64,000 nucleotides of DNA from Cloeon dipterum (taxonomy: Eukaryota; Arthropoda; Insecta; Ephemeroptera; Baetidae). The notes under the pieces were generated by a model. The model worked only from the letters and a program-made list of their open reading frames with translations. It made no database searches and was not told the DNA's origin. The position numbers and the translations under genes were made by a program. This document shows positions 11,926-24,897 of the stretch, piece after piece. The first letter of the stretch is position 1; every line of letters begins with the position of its first letter. The stretch covers positions 12,590,545 to 12,654,544 of the forward strand of contig NC_088790.1 of NCBI RefSeq assembly GCF_949628265.1, read 5' to 3'.

Positions 11926-14900
11926 CTCGTCGGCCGTGTGCTGAGCTGCTGCTGCACCCGGAGATTCGCTCGGCCAGAGTTGCCAACGACGAAATCTGTG
12001 GATCAGCCAACGCACATGAGGGTAACGAGGTCGTCTCAATGAAGAATGTTTTGTCCGCTCAATTTGGCAGTTCAAACAGATTATGGAACGGCAACAATGT
12101 GAATAGAGTTCAACTATTATCAATGTGGCAGACGCGGAGCTTTGATTAAGCAATTTTATTGAAGGGAGAATTGTAGAGTGGTGTAGTTGAATTTGTCTTG
12201 CTCAACAAAATCAATCAGTTAGGCTCAAGAGTAAAACAAGGCTACAATATGTCATAATTAAGGTGTATTTTAAAAATGTTATGTAGTGCAGTATATACAT
12301 ATGGTTTCTTGCATTGGTTTATTTCGTCCGAGATGGTTGAGCCCCTGATTGCGAGAAATTCGCGAAAACTCACGTCCCAATAGCAACGCGAAAGAATTCG
12401 GACTTTGCACCTGCCATAAATCATCAATGCAAAGCTAACGGATTAATGAGAAACTTGATAAAGATAGATGCGTGAGATAACACGCCAGGCTTCCACGTGA
12501 CTTTCCACATGAATTGATTTTTCCTCTTAATCAAACTCTTCATTACTGTGATTAGCGGTTTTATAAAAATTGATGTACAACTTCTCAAATCTAAATTTGT
12601 AGCTGAAACTGGACCGCAATCAACTGTGCTACTTTAAAATCAAGCTGTTCGTAAGTTTAATTGAGTTTTTCAGAAATAAGCAAAAATTCAAATCAAGATT
12701 GACCCAAATTAATCACTTAAGTCCGCAAGCAAGAGTATGATCATTTGGTGCGCATTTTGCATCCTCGGTGTAAGGATCAGCAGTAAAAATTGTTAACTGA
12801 CGATTATGAGTAACCAGTTTTCAATTATGCATATATAATCTTTCGTAGGATTACTGTAACATTGTTTGAAACGTTAAAAAATTACAAAAGAGATCACAGA
12901 ATTTTTTGCAGAGAGTAAAATATATAGGGGACTCACGCTTTCCGATCACTCACACTTTTTGCTCTGATGGGAAGAATCAATGTTAATGCCCTATCCTAGC
13001 GAGAAGTGTGAGTTGGGCGAAAACGGTGAGTCTACCATATGAATCCAGATGAAAGAAAAGTTTTGATATGAGTTGTGTGCTCACTTTGTAACAGAAAATA
13101 AAATTATCGCTCGAGAAAAGTAGTAAAATCGTCCGAGAAAGTGAATACTCACAATACTCACTTAAAACGCGACTGATGACTGTTCGAGAAAGTGTGTGTT
13201 TGTGATTGCAGGAGGCACGCGGGCAAGCATATAATAGTACGTCTTATTTCCAGACTGGCCAGTCCGTCACTCAGCTTAACTCCCACCACCTCTGGCGAAA
13301 AGTCAAACGCGCCTCCGCACTTATTCTATTCTTGCGTAGCTCGTCGCGTGCGAAAATCTTCCGTTCTTGCGCAATCACTGCATTTGCAGAAATAATTGCA
13401 TCCACACAAGAGCGGTCAATTAACTTATCCCCCCTTGTATACTGACGCGAGACGGAAAGGCAACGCAGACTGAGAAACTTCAAATTTTATTTATCTGACT
13501 TAAATTTAAGGTAGTTAATACCTTAGCGTATTATTTCATTTAACTTGCAAACTACTGTAATACGTGGGAACTCTATTAAAATTTTTAAATCACTCAAAAC
13601 TCAAAATAAAATTTTCTATTTCCTCTCGAATCATCATGACGCAGGATTTGATCTTCAGAGCTTTGCCTGCTTATAATTTTAAAAATAAAAAAATTTCCAA
13701 ACAGAACAAAGATACCTCAACGTCAGGAAAATTATCTGTCTTTATCTTTATTAAGCAACTGACGGAGAAACTGACGCAATTGCGCTTGTTTATTTGATTT
13801 CATCTTGTGTCCTTGACTTTGCATTTCTTGTTGGGATTAAAACAAACTTCAACTCTTGTGTCACAGTGCTAAGACTAATATTAATCATTGCTACTAATAG
13901 AAGTAGCAATGACTACAATGATAAATGTATTTCTCGCTGCCACGCGCACTTAATTGGCTCTCTAGAATCAGAAGCGTTTAGAAAACACGTTTTTCAAACG
14001 TTGAGAGCGAGGTATCAATATCAGAACTAAAGTTGACATAATAAATGAAATGATGCTGTAAATAATTATTTCATATTGAATGTGAAAAAACAGATTGAAA
14101 TTACCTCTAGATTGAGGAAAATTTCGGAAATTTCAATTAATCACAAAAAATTACATTACGTCAGGATATCGGTGAGTAATTGTGATTTCCTTGTAGCAGA
14201 AACAGACAATATGCTGGGTTTCCAGGCAAGATGCTACTTCAGAGGAGAATAGCGCTGCCAGATCAGTCTGCTGGGGTGAGCTAGGGGTGTGTTTTGCACG
14301 GGGCAAATGCTGAGAATGGCGCCACCTGAGTGGCTGGCTTCGGGCGTGACGCAAGAGCGAGCCAACGCGTGAGAAAATGGGCACATGGTCCCGCCGACCG
14401 TCCCCACGAATCGATACAAGCGAAAACAGGCTACTGAAAACGCGGATGAAGCACGTCCCGATTTTCCAGACATGGCGACCATTATTCTGAATACAAATTA
14501 AATCAGGGATTGTACGAAAATATATTAATCCCATTTTATTTTGACTGAAATTTTGTTTAATTTTGCTGATCAAACAGGAGTTGAAATCTTCGTACATATG
14601 TGTATTGTTTCTTGCGAAAAGACCAACACATTTAATACTTTACTTGAAGATTTTGTCAAGCAAAAAAAATTTAAATATAAAATTGTGGTTTTCATAAAAA
14701 ATATTGCACTTTTGTATGTTTTATTACCAACGTATTTTCTCGAGTTTTTTTTTATCACCACACGTTCTGACAGTGAGAGCATGGTGGACCTGATGAGAAG
14801 GTGCTGCTATAGAGTATCTCAAACTATTTTTCTCGATATTAAAAAACAATAACGCCCTAAAACGTCATCTGCAAATTAAATAATTATAGATAGTGTTCAA

Positions 14901-16805
14901 CCTAAGGCAAAGTATAGTAAAATATTAAATTTTTTGACGATTTGAAAGAGCGCTGGTCTTGCCAATTTTGTTGACAAATCTCAGATTAGCACCATATTAC
15001 CATATAGATTTTCCGTCGGTCGCTAACAATTGGCACTAGAAGCAGATTTGGATGTAGCGGCCTTTTCCTTCTTTCTATCAGCACTCCAAGTGAGTGTAAG
15101 AGTAATGGCAGAAGCGTGTCGGCGTTTATCCAGTGCGCAACGCCCAGCACGTGTCACCGTTCCCAGAGGGGGCACATTTTACTCACTGACACGAGTCGAT
15201 AATTGTATTTAAAAAGAAGAACGAGACAAGTTTAATATAAAATCAGATGTACATTCTTGCACACTAAATCACAAGCGTCCTTTATTTTAACGTGAAATAA
15301 ATTTTCTGATGCGTTGAAGAATATAAAGTCTCTCTTGCATGGTCACACTGTGGTTATTTTGGATACTGAATTTGAGTTGTTGTCCAACTGCTTGTATTTT
15401 ATAGACAACTTGCCAGTTGCCAGGATATATATTTGACGATTCAAATATTAAAATCTTTAATATAATTTTGATTCTTCCAGGTCTTCGGAGAAAAATTCAC
15501 GAGAAAATATAATATTTAAAATAAAAACGCAACTCTTTAAGTCCCTAAAACTATACAACTGAAAAAAAAATTGATAGAAGATAATTTTAGTTTCTAAAGT
15601 TGAAAGTATTGATTTAGCTAATTCGCGTTAAATAACATGTGAGTGGAAGGCAGCTGCGTTTGTAAAGAAAATTAACCTTGATGGCCTGTCGGTTTGGCCT
15701 CTGTGGTGTGACACTGAATCAACCCCGCAAAAGCTAACATATTGATAGGGTCCTGTTAAATATTTAATTATTGCTCTCTTTCTCACTTTGGTATTGATTT
15801 CGCTGAGGCCATCTGCTCTGCATGACAGTCAGAAAAAAGAGAGAGCAAAAGTGGACGCTAAATAAACACACAACGTATAATAGAGCACCTTTGCCACCGG
15901 GAGCGACCCTTCGACAACGCCAAGCAGGGGTTAAGTGACAACTGCCGGCCACACAATTGCTTGAGGGCGTGACTTTTATATTTCCGCACAAAACTGCAAC
16001 AAGAGATTGTTTAAAATGAAAAATATGCTGAATTGACACTCTTTATTTTTACTAGAACTAGATTCAAATTTGTTTAGAAGAGGACTAAAAGAGAAAGATT
16101 AAGTTTGCCACTCCCTCAACTCTCCACGCTAATCCGGCAACAATTGAACCAAACAAAGAGAGCCTGGGCACGATAATCCTTGCATTCGAATTCAATTAAA
16201 AGCCGCGAGCGGACCGGGATGCCCAGCAGTGTCTGTTTTTTACGCACGCTCTTTTTCAGCCCGCCATCAGAGAATAATCGCATCTCGCCGCGATTATGCA
16301 ACGCTGAGGGGGGCCAGGTGCACAAACAATCCAACTTTTTACCATGCTCCACATAATCCTCGTCCAGTGGAGCGTGCAACCGATTCGTCGCACCCTTTGT
16401 CGGCGCCCACACCATAACACACGCTGGGGGCGGGAGCATCTCCACACATTATCACCTCTCATTCATCTCAGCCGCTTGACGAATTTCGCGATCGCGATAA
16501 TTGCTTTGGTTATCAGTACCGAATCAACGGAATCAAGGGCACCGACTCTAATTTTCAATAAACGTGTTGAAAGGAACTGCACCACAAGTGAAGTAAAAAG
16601 AGGCATTGATTACATTTGTTAGGTGAAATAGAAAATCAAATTGATTTATCCTTCTTAATTTATTGATAAAAATGCAAATGAGATCCATACAGTTTTCAGT
16701 TTTATAACAGCATTTAAATACAATTTTTTTACATGATTTATTCACAGCAAACGACTAGTTTCCGCGGTTATCATTTTTCGACCAGAGGGTTTCGTCACAA
16801 AGCGT
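11926..16805. other. Upstream region of the SLC5 gene and 3' flank of Fer1
   Basis: No coding gene is supported between the SLC5 start and the Fer1 stop. Contents seen: the SLC5 5' UTR acceptor at 11996, a candidate promoter at 13162-13237, and GC-richer blocks at about 14200-14480, 15880-15980 and 16200-16560. The Fer1 3' UTR carries minus-strand AATAAA signals at 16737-16742. The frames in the 14.2-14.6 kb block have no recognisable domain. Confidence 0.5.
13162..13237 (-). promoter_or_regulatory. Candidate promoter and non-coding first exon of the SLC5 gene
   Basis: On the minus strand an ACTATTATATGC TATA-like box (13237-13226) lies about 31 bases before an ATCACA start-like site (A at 13203). 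A strong donor, TTAA/GTGAGT, follows at 13162/13161. This would splice over 1.17 kb to the CACAG acceptor at 11996, whose exon starts at 11995 and contains the SLC5 ATG as its first ATG. The parts fit together, but the linkage is inferred. Confidence 0.4.
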
Positions 16806-19214
16806 TCAGTCAACACCATAGTCTTGTAAATGCGATGGATGGCCGTGCTTGGAAGGCGCTCCGGGCACGCTGGGCACTGATCTTGGGTCTTCGGGCGTCC
16901 AGACTTTTGCGAACATGATTCCGTGCGTGTTGCGTTCTCGGTCGCTCGTCCACGACAGCGAATGTTGAACCGATCCGATCCCTGGAAACGCATTTAAAAC
17001 TAAATCAGAAAATAGGGTGATGTGGCAGTAAATAATTTCGATTCAAAGGATGATTCGGGTGGAGGGCGAAACTTCCGCTTCACCTGGCCCCCGTGACCCA
17101 CCCCCATTCGATTCATCCACGTCCAAAGAGCAAAGTGGAACAGGAAACGTCGTCGTTTGTAATTAATTTAGGAAAACACTCGCGCAGTGCGATTTGTGAA
17201 AGAATAATTAGGGGTGGTTTTAATGAAATAATAACAAAGCGTACACCGGCAACAGCACAAAAGTTTAAAGGGACGAAAAGGGGGAGAGGTCATTGCACAC
17301 CTGCAAACCATTAAGTTTGTGGAAAAATTTCACGTGGTTTACGTGAGTTCAAAATTTATATCCAGCAAACGAGTGTGAATGTTTTTGAAGATAAGATTGT
17401 TCCTGGGTTTCTAACGATTTTTTCCTAATGTTAAGAAGATCACATTAATTTTAAATGTTAAAACGAAGCTAAAATTGCTATACCAACCGCAAGGGAAATT
17501 CTGTAATGAAGCCTGGACCGCGGTAGCAAACTTTTGAGACATTTATATAGGCAAATAAATTCTGCCCGCTTTAGTTTTTCGATAGAATTTTTAATACAAG
17601 CCACATAAAACCTTGGATAAATCTCACTTTATCTTTCAAGATTTGTTTTCCTATTAAATATCTTAAAAAATTATTACATCACGTTTGACACTAAACCCTC
17701 ATGTCAAAACAACTGCCGCACTTTGCATATTCTCGAGTTTATCGTGTGACACGGTGACACCAACCTCTGATAATGATTTTTTTGGGCTCTTCCTTGACGG
17801 GCAGCGTGAGCCCGGTGACCGTCTGTCCGTTCGCGTTTGTCCCGTTCTCGGCATTGGCAGCGTTTGCTTTGTCTGCACGCACCAGCTCGGTGAGGAAGTT
17901 GATGTAGCCAATGGCGAGTCGCAGAGTGTCCACCTTGGACAGCCTCTTCTCGTACGGAAGCGTGGGGATGTGCGCGCGCAGGCCCTCAAACGCGTCGTTG
18001 ATGCTCTGCATGCGCTTGCGCTCGCGCAGGTTCGCTGCCTGGCGCTGCTGAACTTGCTGCTGCGGACACTTGCGCTTGCGCAGACGACGACGAACCATGC
18101 ACGCGTTCTCCTGGAATGTGCATTTTGAGTTCGTAAAAAGTGTTCTTAATGTTCAGCAGAAAATTTGATTATTGCTTAGCTCAATATTCTTGGCTTCTAT
18201 AATGAATCCGTTTATAAATAAATAATTTTTCTGGGGATCATCAATTTTGTTACCCTAAATACTAATTATGGTAAAAATTGCTAATTTTATATAGCACATT
18301 TTATCAGAAATCTTCTGCAAACCCCACAAGTTCTGCACTTGTAAAATAAATAAAATAAAAATAATTAGAAAGCGTCCTTTTTCAGGCCTAAAAATAATTT
18401 TTTCCTTCTGAAATTTACACATTTTAAAGCTGAGAGCGTTGCAAAGAATTGCGAGTAAAAACAACAGCACAAATTCGTGTCTTCTAAAAATCATCAACCG
18501 TGCCAAAAATTAGTATACAAAATATTTGAATATTTTTTATTCCAAATAAAAATTCACGACAAAATAATCCTGATTATTTAAGATCTCCTGCGCAACTAAT
18601 AAAATAATTACTAAATAAACTGGAAATTTAGAAAGGGTTAATAGCAAATAAAAATATGTAAACTAATTGTAAGTTTGTAACAATCTCAACCTAGCGGATG
18701 CACTTCAATATTAAATTTAAATTTAATAATTAAACTCACCCCTTAGTGATGTTTTATATATTATAGTTTGATTTTATTTTTTGTTTAAAATATAAATTTA
18801 CATTTCTTGTAAAACAAAAATAAATAAAATTAAAGTGAAAATAAATTGTTTTAAACTAAAATTTAAAATGTTAATTTAAAGACGATTGAAATTAAATACC
18901 TAATTAAAAAAAAGAAACTATAAACCAAGAAAATAGGTTTCTCAAACCTGGTCACTGTAGTCGTCGATAAAGTTGGAGACGCAGGCAGCACTGCAGCTCG
19001 AGTTGCTGCTGGAGGTGGTCTCGGCGTACAGTGCAGCTTCCATCAGGTCAAAGGTGTCCATGCCGTACGTCCGGTGCTCCATGTCCAAATTCTCCATGCT
19101 GAACATGGTCTCGGCTTGTCCGCAGCGCACTTTTCTGTTCACATGAGCCACTCGCGACCGCGGCCGATTCGTGCGGTCCTCCGCCGCTACTGAGCCAAAC
19201 TCGGAGATCCGCAC
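16806..19214 (-). CDS. Fer1: Fer1, bHLH transcription factor orthologous to PTF1A
   Basis: Three exons (19214-18948, 18110-17765, 16981-16806) read through in phase to 262 residues. The bHLH domain is at about residues 112-164; [39 protein letters not shown] and [13 protein letters not shown] are the class II PTF1A/Fer1 signature. The third exon gives HSLSW (W215) and KVWTPEDPR (W232). These match the two C-terminal tryptophan motifs by which vertebrate PTF1A binds RBPJ (Su(H) in flies) in the trimeric PTF1 complex with an E protein. Residues 199-205, KKIIIRG, replace the vertebrate KKVIICHRG at the exon 2/3 junction. The donor there is GTTGGT. The start is uncertain: M1 at 19214 or M37 at 19106 (226 residues). 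A minus-strand AATAAA is 64 bases past the stop. It is a nuclear regulator of cell fate. Confidence 0.92.
16982..17764 (-). other. Fer1 intron 2
   Basis: The 783-base intron runs from a GTTGGT donor to a TTTCCAG acceptor. It contains a GC-richer segment at about 17040-17110 with runs of CCCC on the plus strand. Nothing coding is seen. A minus-strand TATATAAATG occurs at about 17533-17542 without a matching initiator. Confidence 0.55.
18111..18947 (-). other. Fer1 intron 1
   Basis: This 837-base intron is very AT-rich, from a GTTTGAG donor after Gln89 to an ACATTCCAG acceptor before the codons for ENACMV. No coding signal is visible. Confidence 0.6.
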
Positions 19215-22074
19215 CCCCGGCGCCGAGGGTGCACGGCGGGCGGGCAGAGGTGCATGCGCCTTCGAGAGGCGTGGCGATGGTGGAGCTCCACCCGAATCGC
19301 TGCCGCTGCATTTTAACCCCGTACGTTTTTTTGACCGTCTAACTGAGCAAAAATAAAACCCAGTTACAATTTCTTTAAAAAATTTCAGTTTAAATTAAGT
19401 CCGGGAGTGGAATTAATTTTTGTCTGCCTCATCTGAATCTTTGGACCCCAAGTACTTCATTCAAAACTTAATGCTTATAGCAATTATTTTACTGTCTAAA
19501 ATATAGCAAATAAAATCAAAACTGAATTAAGTTTGAGCAATACAAATCAAATTTCGTATTTTTTTTTTGCAAACAGCTAGGACTAGATTTCTGAACCTTT
19601 TTTATTCACTTAATGCAGTTCCTTGAGGTGGAATGACTTGCTAAAGTAAAAAACTAAATACTAAATTACTATACCTTATAGTATGTTACCTGCTCGATTT
19701 CCCACTTTTAAATTTTTTTTTTCTCATTTAGGACCAAAGAAGTGGAACATGGCTTCACGCAGTGATTGAGCAATTTTTATCATTTTAGAAGCATTCCGTT
19801 TAGTTCACAGTGAAAATCTGGTCGTAATCAATGTGAAAACATGCCCTATTAAAGTCTGAACAAACAGAACACATAATTTATGACATTTAATAAAGCAAGC
19901 GGCACATCTTTTCTGATTGTGTGAGCGATAACAAATTAATATAATGTGCGGTATTGTGTTTGTATGGAATGAAACACACGCCGTTATCAACGGTGCAGCA
20001 GCAATATTAGCTAATGTATTAATATGATGACCTCTACCTACAATATAGAAACGCGTGTTAGCTCAGCTGAGCTAAATGTGATAGCAAACTCAATGGCAGA
20101 CGATATTTTGCTTGAAATCCATGCTAGGAAGTATTATTATTTTGAAACTGTATTGTGTAAGAGCAGGTAAGAAGCGTAAATTGAAGGGCAAATAAACAAG
20201 TTAAAAATAAGTTGTATTATTTTAAACGATGTGTTTTACCTAGTTATTTGTTAAACAAAAAAATGGATTACCTTGCTTTGACGATTAACGTGAGTAAAAA
20301 CACTTTGATATAAAGCAGGCTCAACACAATTCATTTTTATGCCTTTCCTAGCAAAATCGAGTAAATTACAATTCATTTTAGAGTAGTTTATTTGATCATT
20401 TATAATTTTCAAGACAAATTTAAGATAATGTGCATCGATTAGACCTTCGTTTTTGCGCTTTTTCCAACAAATTGCCACTAAGCCAAAAGAATTGTGGTTA
20501 TCGCAAAATGCTTTGCTGTACCTGCATGGCTAAACTTGATTCAACTGAGCAAAGGTGTCGGAAAGATTAAAAATATCATAACATCATTTTTTTAAAAGAA
20601 AGGAAAAATAACTTCTGAACATTAAGTATTACATTAAAAATTTCATTACAAGAGTGAATTTCCTTTAGTTCACCAAAGTTTTCAAAAAGTACAAACAATT
20701 TTTTCCACGCAAAAATAAAGATTAGAAGAAAAATATTTTTAAATCTCTCAATATTTTTTGATGATTCAGAATAAATTAAATTTATTCAAGCAGGGCTACC
20801 ATCATCCCTGTTGAAAAAAATACTACGAGTGCGATAGCCACAACAAAACCGTCTCAATTTCCATTGCACCGTGCGGTAGCTATCAGATAATTGGCCTTTA
20901 ATGGAGTGCGACGCGGGACAATCAGTGAGCAATCGAGAGTCCATCTTTTCAGTATTGCATGCGCGCTGAAAAGTGGGGTGCACATCCGAGATACACGCGG
21001 ATTTCATCCCCCCGGCAGAGCTGATGATAGCCAAGTGCAGCTGCTCCCGCTATGAGAGAGGAAAGGTGCAAACACGATGGGCAACTTCACGCTGTGTGAT
21101 CGGCCCCGCAACAATTACAACTCAATAACAAAACTCGCTTCATTAACACCCCCGGCATGGAGAGGGATGAATTTCACAAAAGGAACATCCGTGGAGAATC
21201 AAAGACCACCCTCTCGTTGTTAATTATTAAAAGGACACTTTAAATGATGGAGAGAGGCACACTCATTCTCTCAGATTAACATACTATCTTTGTCATTGAG
21301 TGAGAAATTTAGATTATTGGGTGTCAGGCTTGGTTTGATCAGTACTCTCCCCAGATGATTATCATTTGCTTACTGTGAGAAAGCTAAAAAATTTAAAATT
21401 TAAATATTTTCCAATAGTGCCGAGCAGGAGGTTGAAAAAATGTGTTTACTACTTGAATCCACACGACATAATAGTTGGAAAACCTTGAATTACTCCGCTT
21501 CAGCCATCCAGAAGAATACAAACCATTGTTAAAAATGTTAATGCTTATAAATGCTTCAAAAACAGTTATAGACCTTAAGCAAGGGGATCTATAAACGCTA
21601 GAAATTACAATTAATATGGCTCCACACTAAATCCACTTTTTCATTTGCGACATTATTTTTTTGAAACAACGGAAGAGGAAAAAATAAAGAAAATACATAC
21701 ACATACCGTGAGGTCTTTCAATCAACTGGATTTTTTAAGTCGTTTCCTTAACTAACTGCGGTTGTGGTTTTTATCTGTACTATCTAATACGAAAATACGA
21801 AAACATTTGTAATTTTCTTTTTAAATTTTCCACTTTGTTGCCAATACCTAAATATGATAAAGAAGCAAAGAGGATTGTAGCCTTTTTGGGAGAAATTGAA
21901 TTAAATTCTTTCATGGCTATGAAATATATATCTTTTCAGGAAGAGATTAATTTCTTTTCGACATCATCGCTTTTCCACATTAAACGTTTCAGTTTTAATT
22001 GGTTAGTGTTATTCAATACAGCCACGTTTGATAGTTGAGTTGCAGCGGCGAATAAGAAATAATTCAATTCAGGG

Positions 22075-22157
22075 TATAAATACAACATAGGAAAAACGTA
22101 AATCATCAGTCGCCTTAGGCCGAAATGTTTTTCTAGATCATCCGCGTAATTCCGCGG
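22075..22157 (+). promoter_or_regulatory. Orphan TATA+Inr promoter with short first exon and donor
   Basis: TATAAA at 22075-22080 sits 33 bases upstream of the A of TCAGTC (22106-22111). Forty-nine bases later a CCGCG/GTAAGC donor occurs at 22157. TATA, initiator and donor thus have the order and spacing of an RNA polymerase II first exon on the plus strand. No plus-strand coding exon is recognisable nearby until Nit2 at 25776. Confidence 0.4.
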
Positions 22158-23122
22158 TAAGCACCCCTCGCGCCCTTCGCATAGAAACGAATTAATGCGG
22201 GGAACACGGAACACGTGCGCGTCTGTGTTTGTTCTCGTGTCTCATACAAAGCAAGGCAAAGTGATTCACTATGTGCATGTTTACTATGCGCGCCCTTTTT
22301 GTCTTGTCTGCTGATATCCATTCAAACTTGACACTTGACGTGAATGAGGCAAAAAATATCAGTCATTGACGTCTTCTACCATGGTTCAAAAAACCTTGCT
22401 TCTTGTTTTAGAAAAACTTAAAAGCGTAAAGAAAAAAACAAGGTTAAGCATAAAATTAAAAAATCATATATATCGGGCATAACATAACATTTTTACTAAA
22501 CGCTGCAAATTATTTTTTAATGAGCAAATAAGAGGTCGAGTGCTTATAATATATTTCCTAATTTCAGCCGATAATTTAACTTATATTGAGTCCACAAATG
22601 TGTAAAAACCAGCCAAAAATTCATTTTGCTGTCAGTGGTAAGGAGATTTGAGTTGATAAAAAAATTCAATTTTTTATTATTGAACGTAGGAATGGCCCTA
22701 TCAGCTATTTAAATGTTATGCAATAATGGAGCTAGGTATAGAGCTAAATTTAACGCTTTTGTGCCTTTAAATTCTGATGAGTCCGTAAATAAAATTAAAA
22801 ATTCAATTTAACAAAAACAACCTTATCCTGTCTAATCGCAAGCTAACGAAGTTTTTACATATTGCACTACCAATATTTTGACTATTTTTCAAACCGCAAA
22901 ATGCTAAAAAGTGAAAAAGGGAAAAACACGATTTAGCAATTTTTTCACTTTTTGTACAATTTTTTGTCTAATATTGTTCGGTTTTGGTTTTTTATTTTCG
23001 AGCCTTTGACTGATTGATTATTTTCCTCAGGAAAAAACGTAAAACACGACGATGATGAACCAGTGACTTTTGAGAGTTCATGCAACTGCAACCTATTATG
23101 TATCTAGTATGCAAATTGACAT

Positions 23123-23160
23123 TTATAAGTTGGCAACAAAGTCGTTCGGTCGCTTCAGTC
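23123..23160 (+). promoter_or_regulatory. Orphan TATA+Inr promoter
   Basis: TTATAAGT at 23123-23130 lies about 33 bases before the A of TTCAGTC (A at 23157). It is followed by GC-rich leader-like sequence. No downstream plus-strand coding gene is recognised; it might be an alternative start for the transcript beginning near 22108 or be fortuitous. Confidence 0.35.
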
Positions 23161-24897
23161 AAGTCGGTTCTAATGAGAGCGCGAGCGAGCACTCCATTCT
23201 GATATTTAGGCCATTTAAATTCCTGTTCGTTTTGACGTTTGACTTGAGCTCAATGTCGATCGATTTCTGCACTTAAGCGAGCGATCGAAGCGAGAAGCGG
23301 AATAACTCACACCGAGTTTGGCAAAATCGCCTTGTAGCAAAGGCAAAAAATTGAGGTCTATGATATGGTAGTACTCACAAGAAATTTCAAGCCCGTCGCC
23401 AAGTAGTGTAAAGTAGTAGTTTGCTTTGCAAGAGCGGGAGCGCAATCTCCCAAGTAGAGGATGTGTGTCTGTGTATCGGCCTCTTCTGCTTCAGGCGTAG
23501 GATTTAAGTTCCATAAATAGAACAATGATCGATGATATCCGCAAAGTGCTGATTGGGCCAAATGAATGAGTGTGTTTTGCCGAAAATAGGTACAGCTCGG
23601 CACAAGACGTCGAACAAGTATTCACAAAAATTTTTAGAAGGCCGAGGAACTGCTGCCGGGATCACTTTGAGAGGCGTGTTGGTGAAAAGGGGGCGTGTCA
23701 CTTGAGAATCAGCGGATCTGATGTAAACAAACCAAAAATGCTCACGTCCAGGTCCCAGGTCCAACTGGGTACAACGGTACAACTCACAATAAGACTCAAA
23801 AGTAAATTCAAATGTAAATGAATCTGGAATTTTTGCCATTGTTCGTGCCTTGCTACCAGGAACCAATTAATATATTTTTATACTTTTTAGCGCTTAGCAA
23901 ATTAACATTGACCGAAGCACCTAAATTAGATGCGAATACATAGGGGCTGAAGATCACTGCAGACACATCTAGTTAGGGCGATTTTAAAAATAAAATATCA
24001 CAAAATTTCATGTTTTTTAGACCAGTATAAAAATTAAATGAGAACATATCAAAATATACAGGGCAGCAGGGTTACCTTCATCCTATTCGCACCAAATTTA
24101 GGTGATTATACCTTTAAAGGATTTAAAATTTAGATTTTGTGGTCCAGTAAAAATTAAGTTTTGCTAACAAAATAATATTTAAAATCCGACAGGACGTGAT
24201 TTTGCATAATGTCCTCTTTCAACATGCGATATTACTTCACGATTTTCAGAAACAAAGCCTCCTTTGAAGTTAAAAGCAGTTAGTTGAAAAATTGTTAGCA
24301 GTGGACAAGTGTAACCGAGTACAATGCATTCAGTTCTGTTGGATAGGAAAGGAAATTAAAAACTTTTTATCCCCTCTACAGCTATAGCACGAATCGTTCT
24401 GAGTAACTGAACTCTGATAGCTACTATGATAAAAAGTATTAAGGGAAAAATATAATATTTTAGCAATAAAGGACAAAAGACTGGTGGCCATTCTTGATGA
24501 AAATTTGTCTCATTTATTATTTGAATTTAACACGCACAAACGCTACACATTAGGCAGTCGTCATTTAATAAATGAAATATATAGTGACAGTTTGTAAATT
24601 AGAATACTAAAAAAGGACTAGATAAAAAACATCTATAATGACTGAACAACAGCATAAATTGACTTAGACAGTGTTATAAGTACGTTGTGCAGAACACGCG
24701 TACACTGTAGTAGAAAAAAATGCTACCATGTTACATTCAGATTTTCCTCATTCAATCAAGTGGGAGCTAATTTTGAGCAGCTTTTTGTGTGTATTGCCCT
24801 GCGCAATAATTTGCAAAATAATACGCGTTTCATTTGACAACGAAAATAATACTTTTCCAACTGACAGCCTTCTTGGGTTGGTTGAGATTTTAAAGTT

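Larger units (their letters stand above)
19215..24897. other. 5.7-kb gene-free region upstream of Fer1
   Basis: No supported coding exon is present. The first 100 bases upstream of the Fer1 frame are GC-rich and contain a minus-strand TTAAAA at 19311-19316 that could be its TATA box. Two plus-strand TATA+Inr arrangements occur (22075-22110 and 23124-23160) with no recognised downstream gene. GC-richer patches lie at 20850-21180, 22140-22320 and 23140-23800. A 120-codon minus frame at 23504-23866 has no domain I can name. Confidence 0.45.

Noticed and set aside
14151..14597. Overlapping 148- and 82-codon minus frames in a GC-rich patch
   Set aside because: Two frames are open over the same DNA, neither matches a family I know, and no splice sites connect them to a neighbour; more likely a GC-rich regulatory block.
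21058..21076. ggaaaggtgcaaac shared with the repeat at 28-41
   Set aside because: Only 14 bases match and the flanks do not align, so it is compatible with chance.
23504..23866. 120-codon minus frame
   Set aside because: Protein-like at first sight but without domain, and overlapped by an 83-codon plus frame; cannot be supported without homology data.
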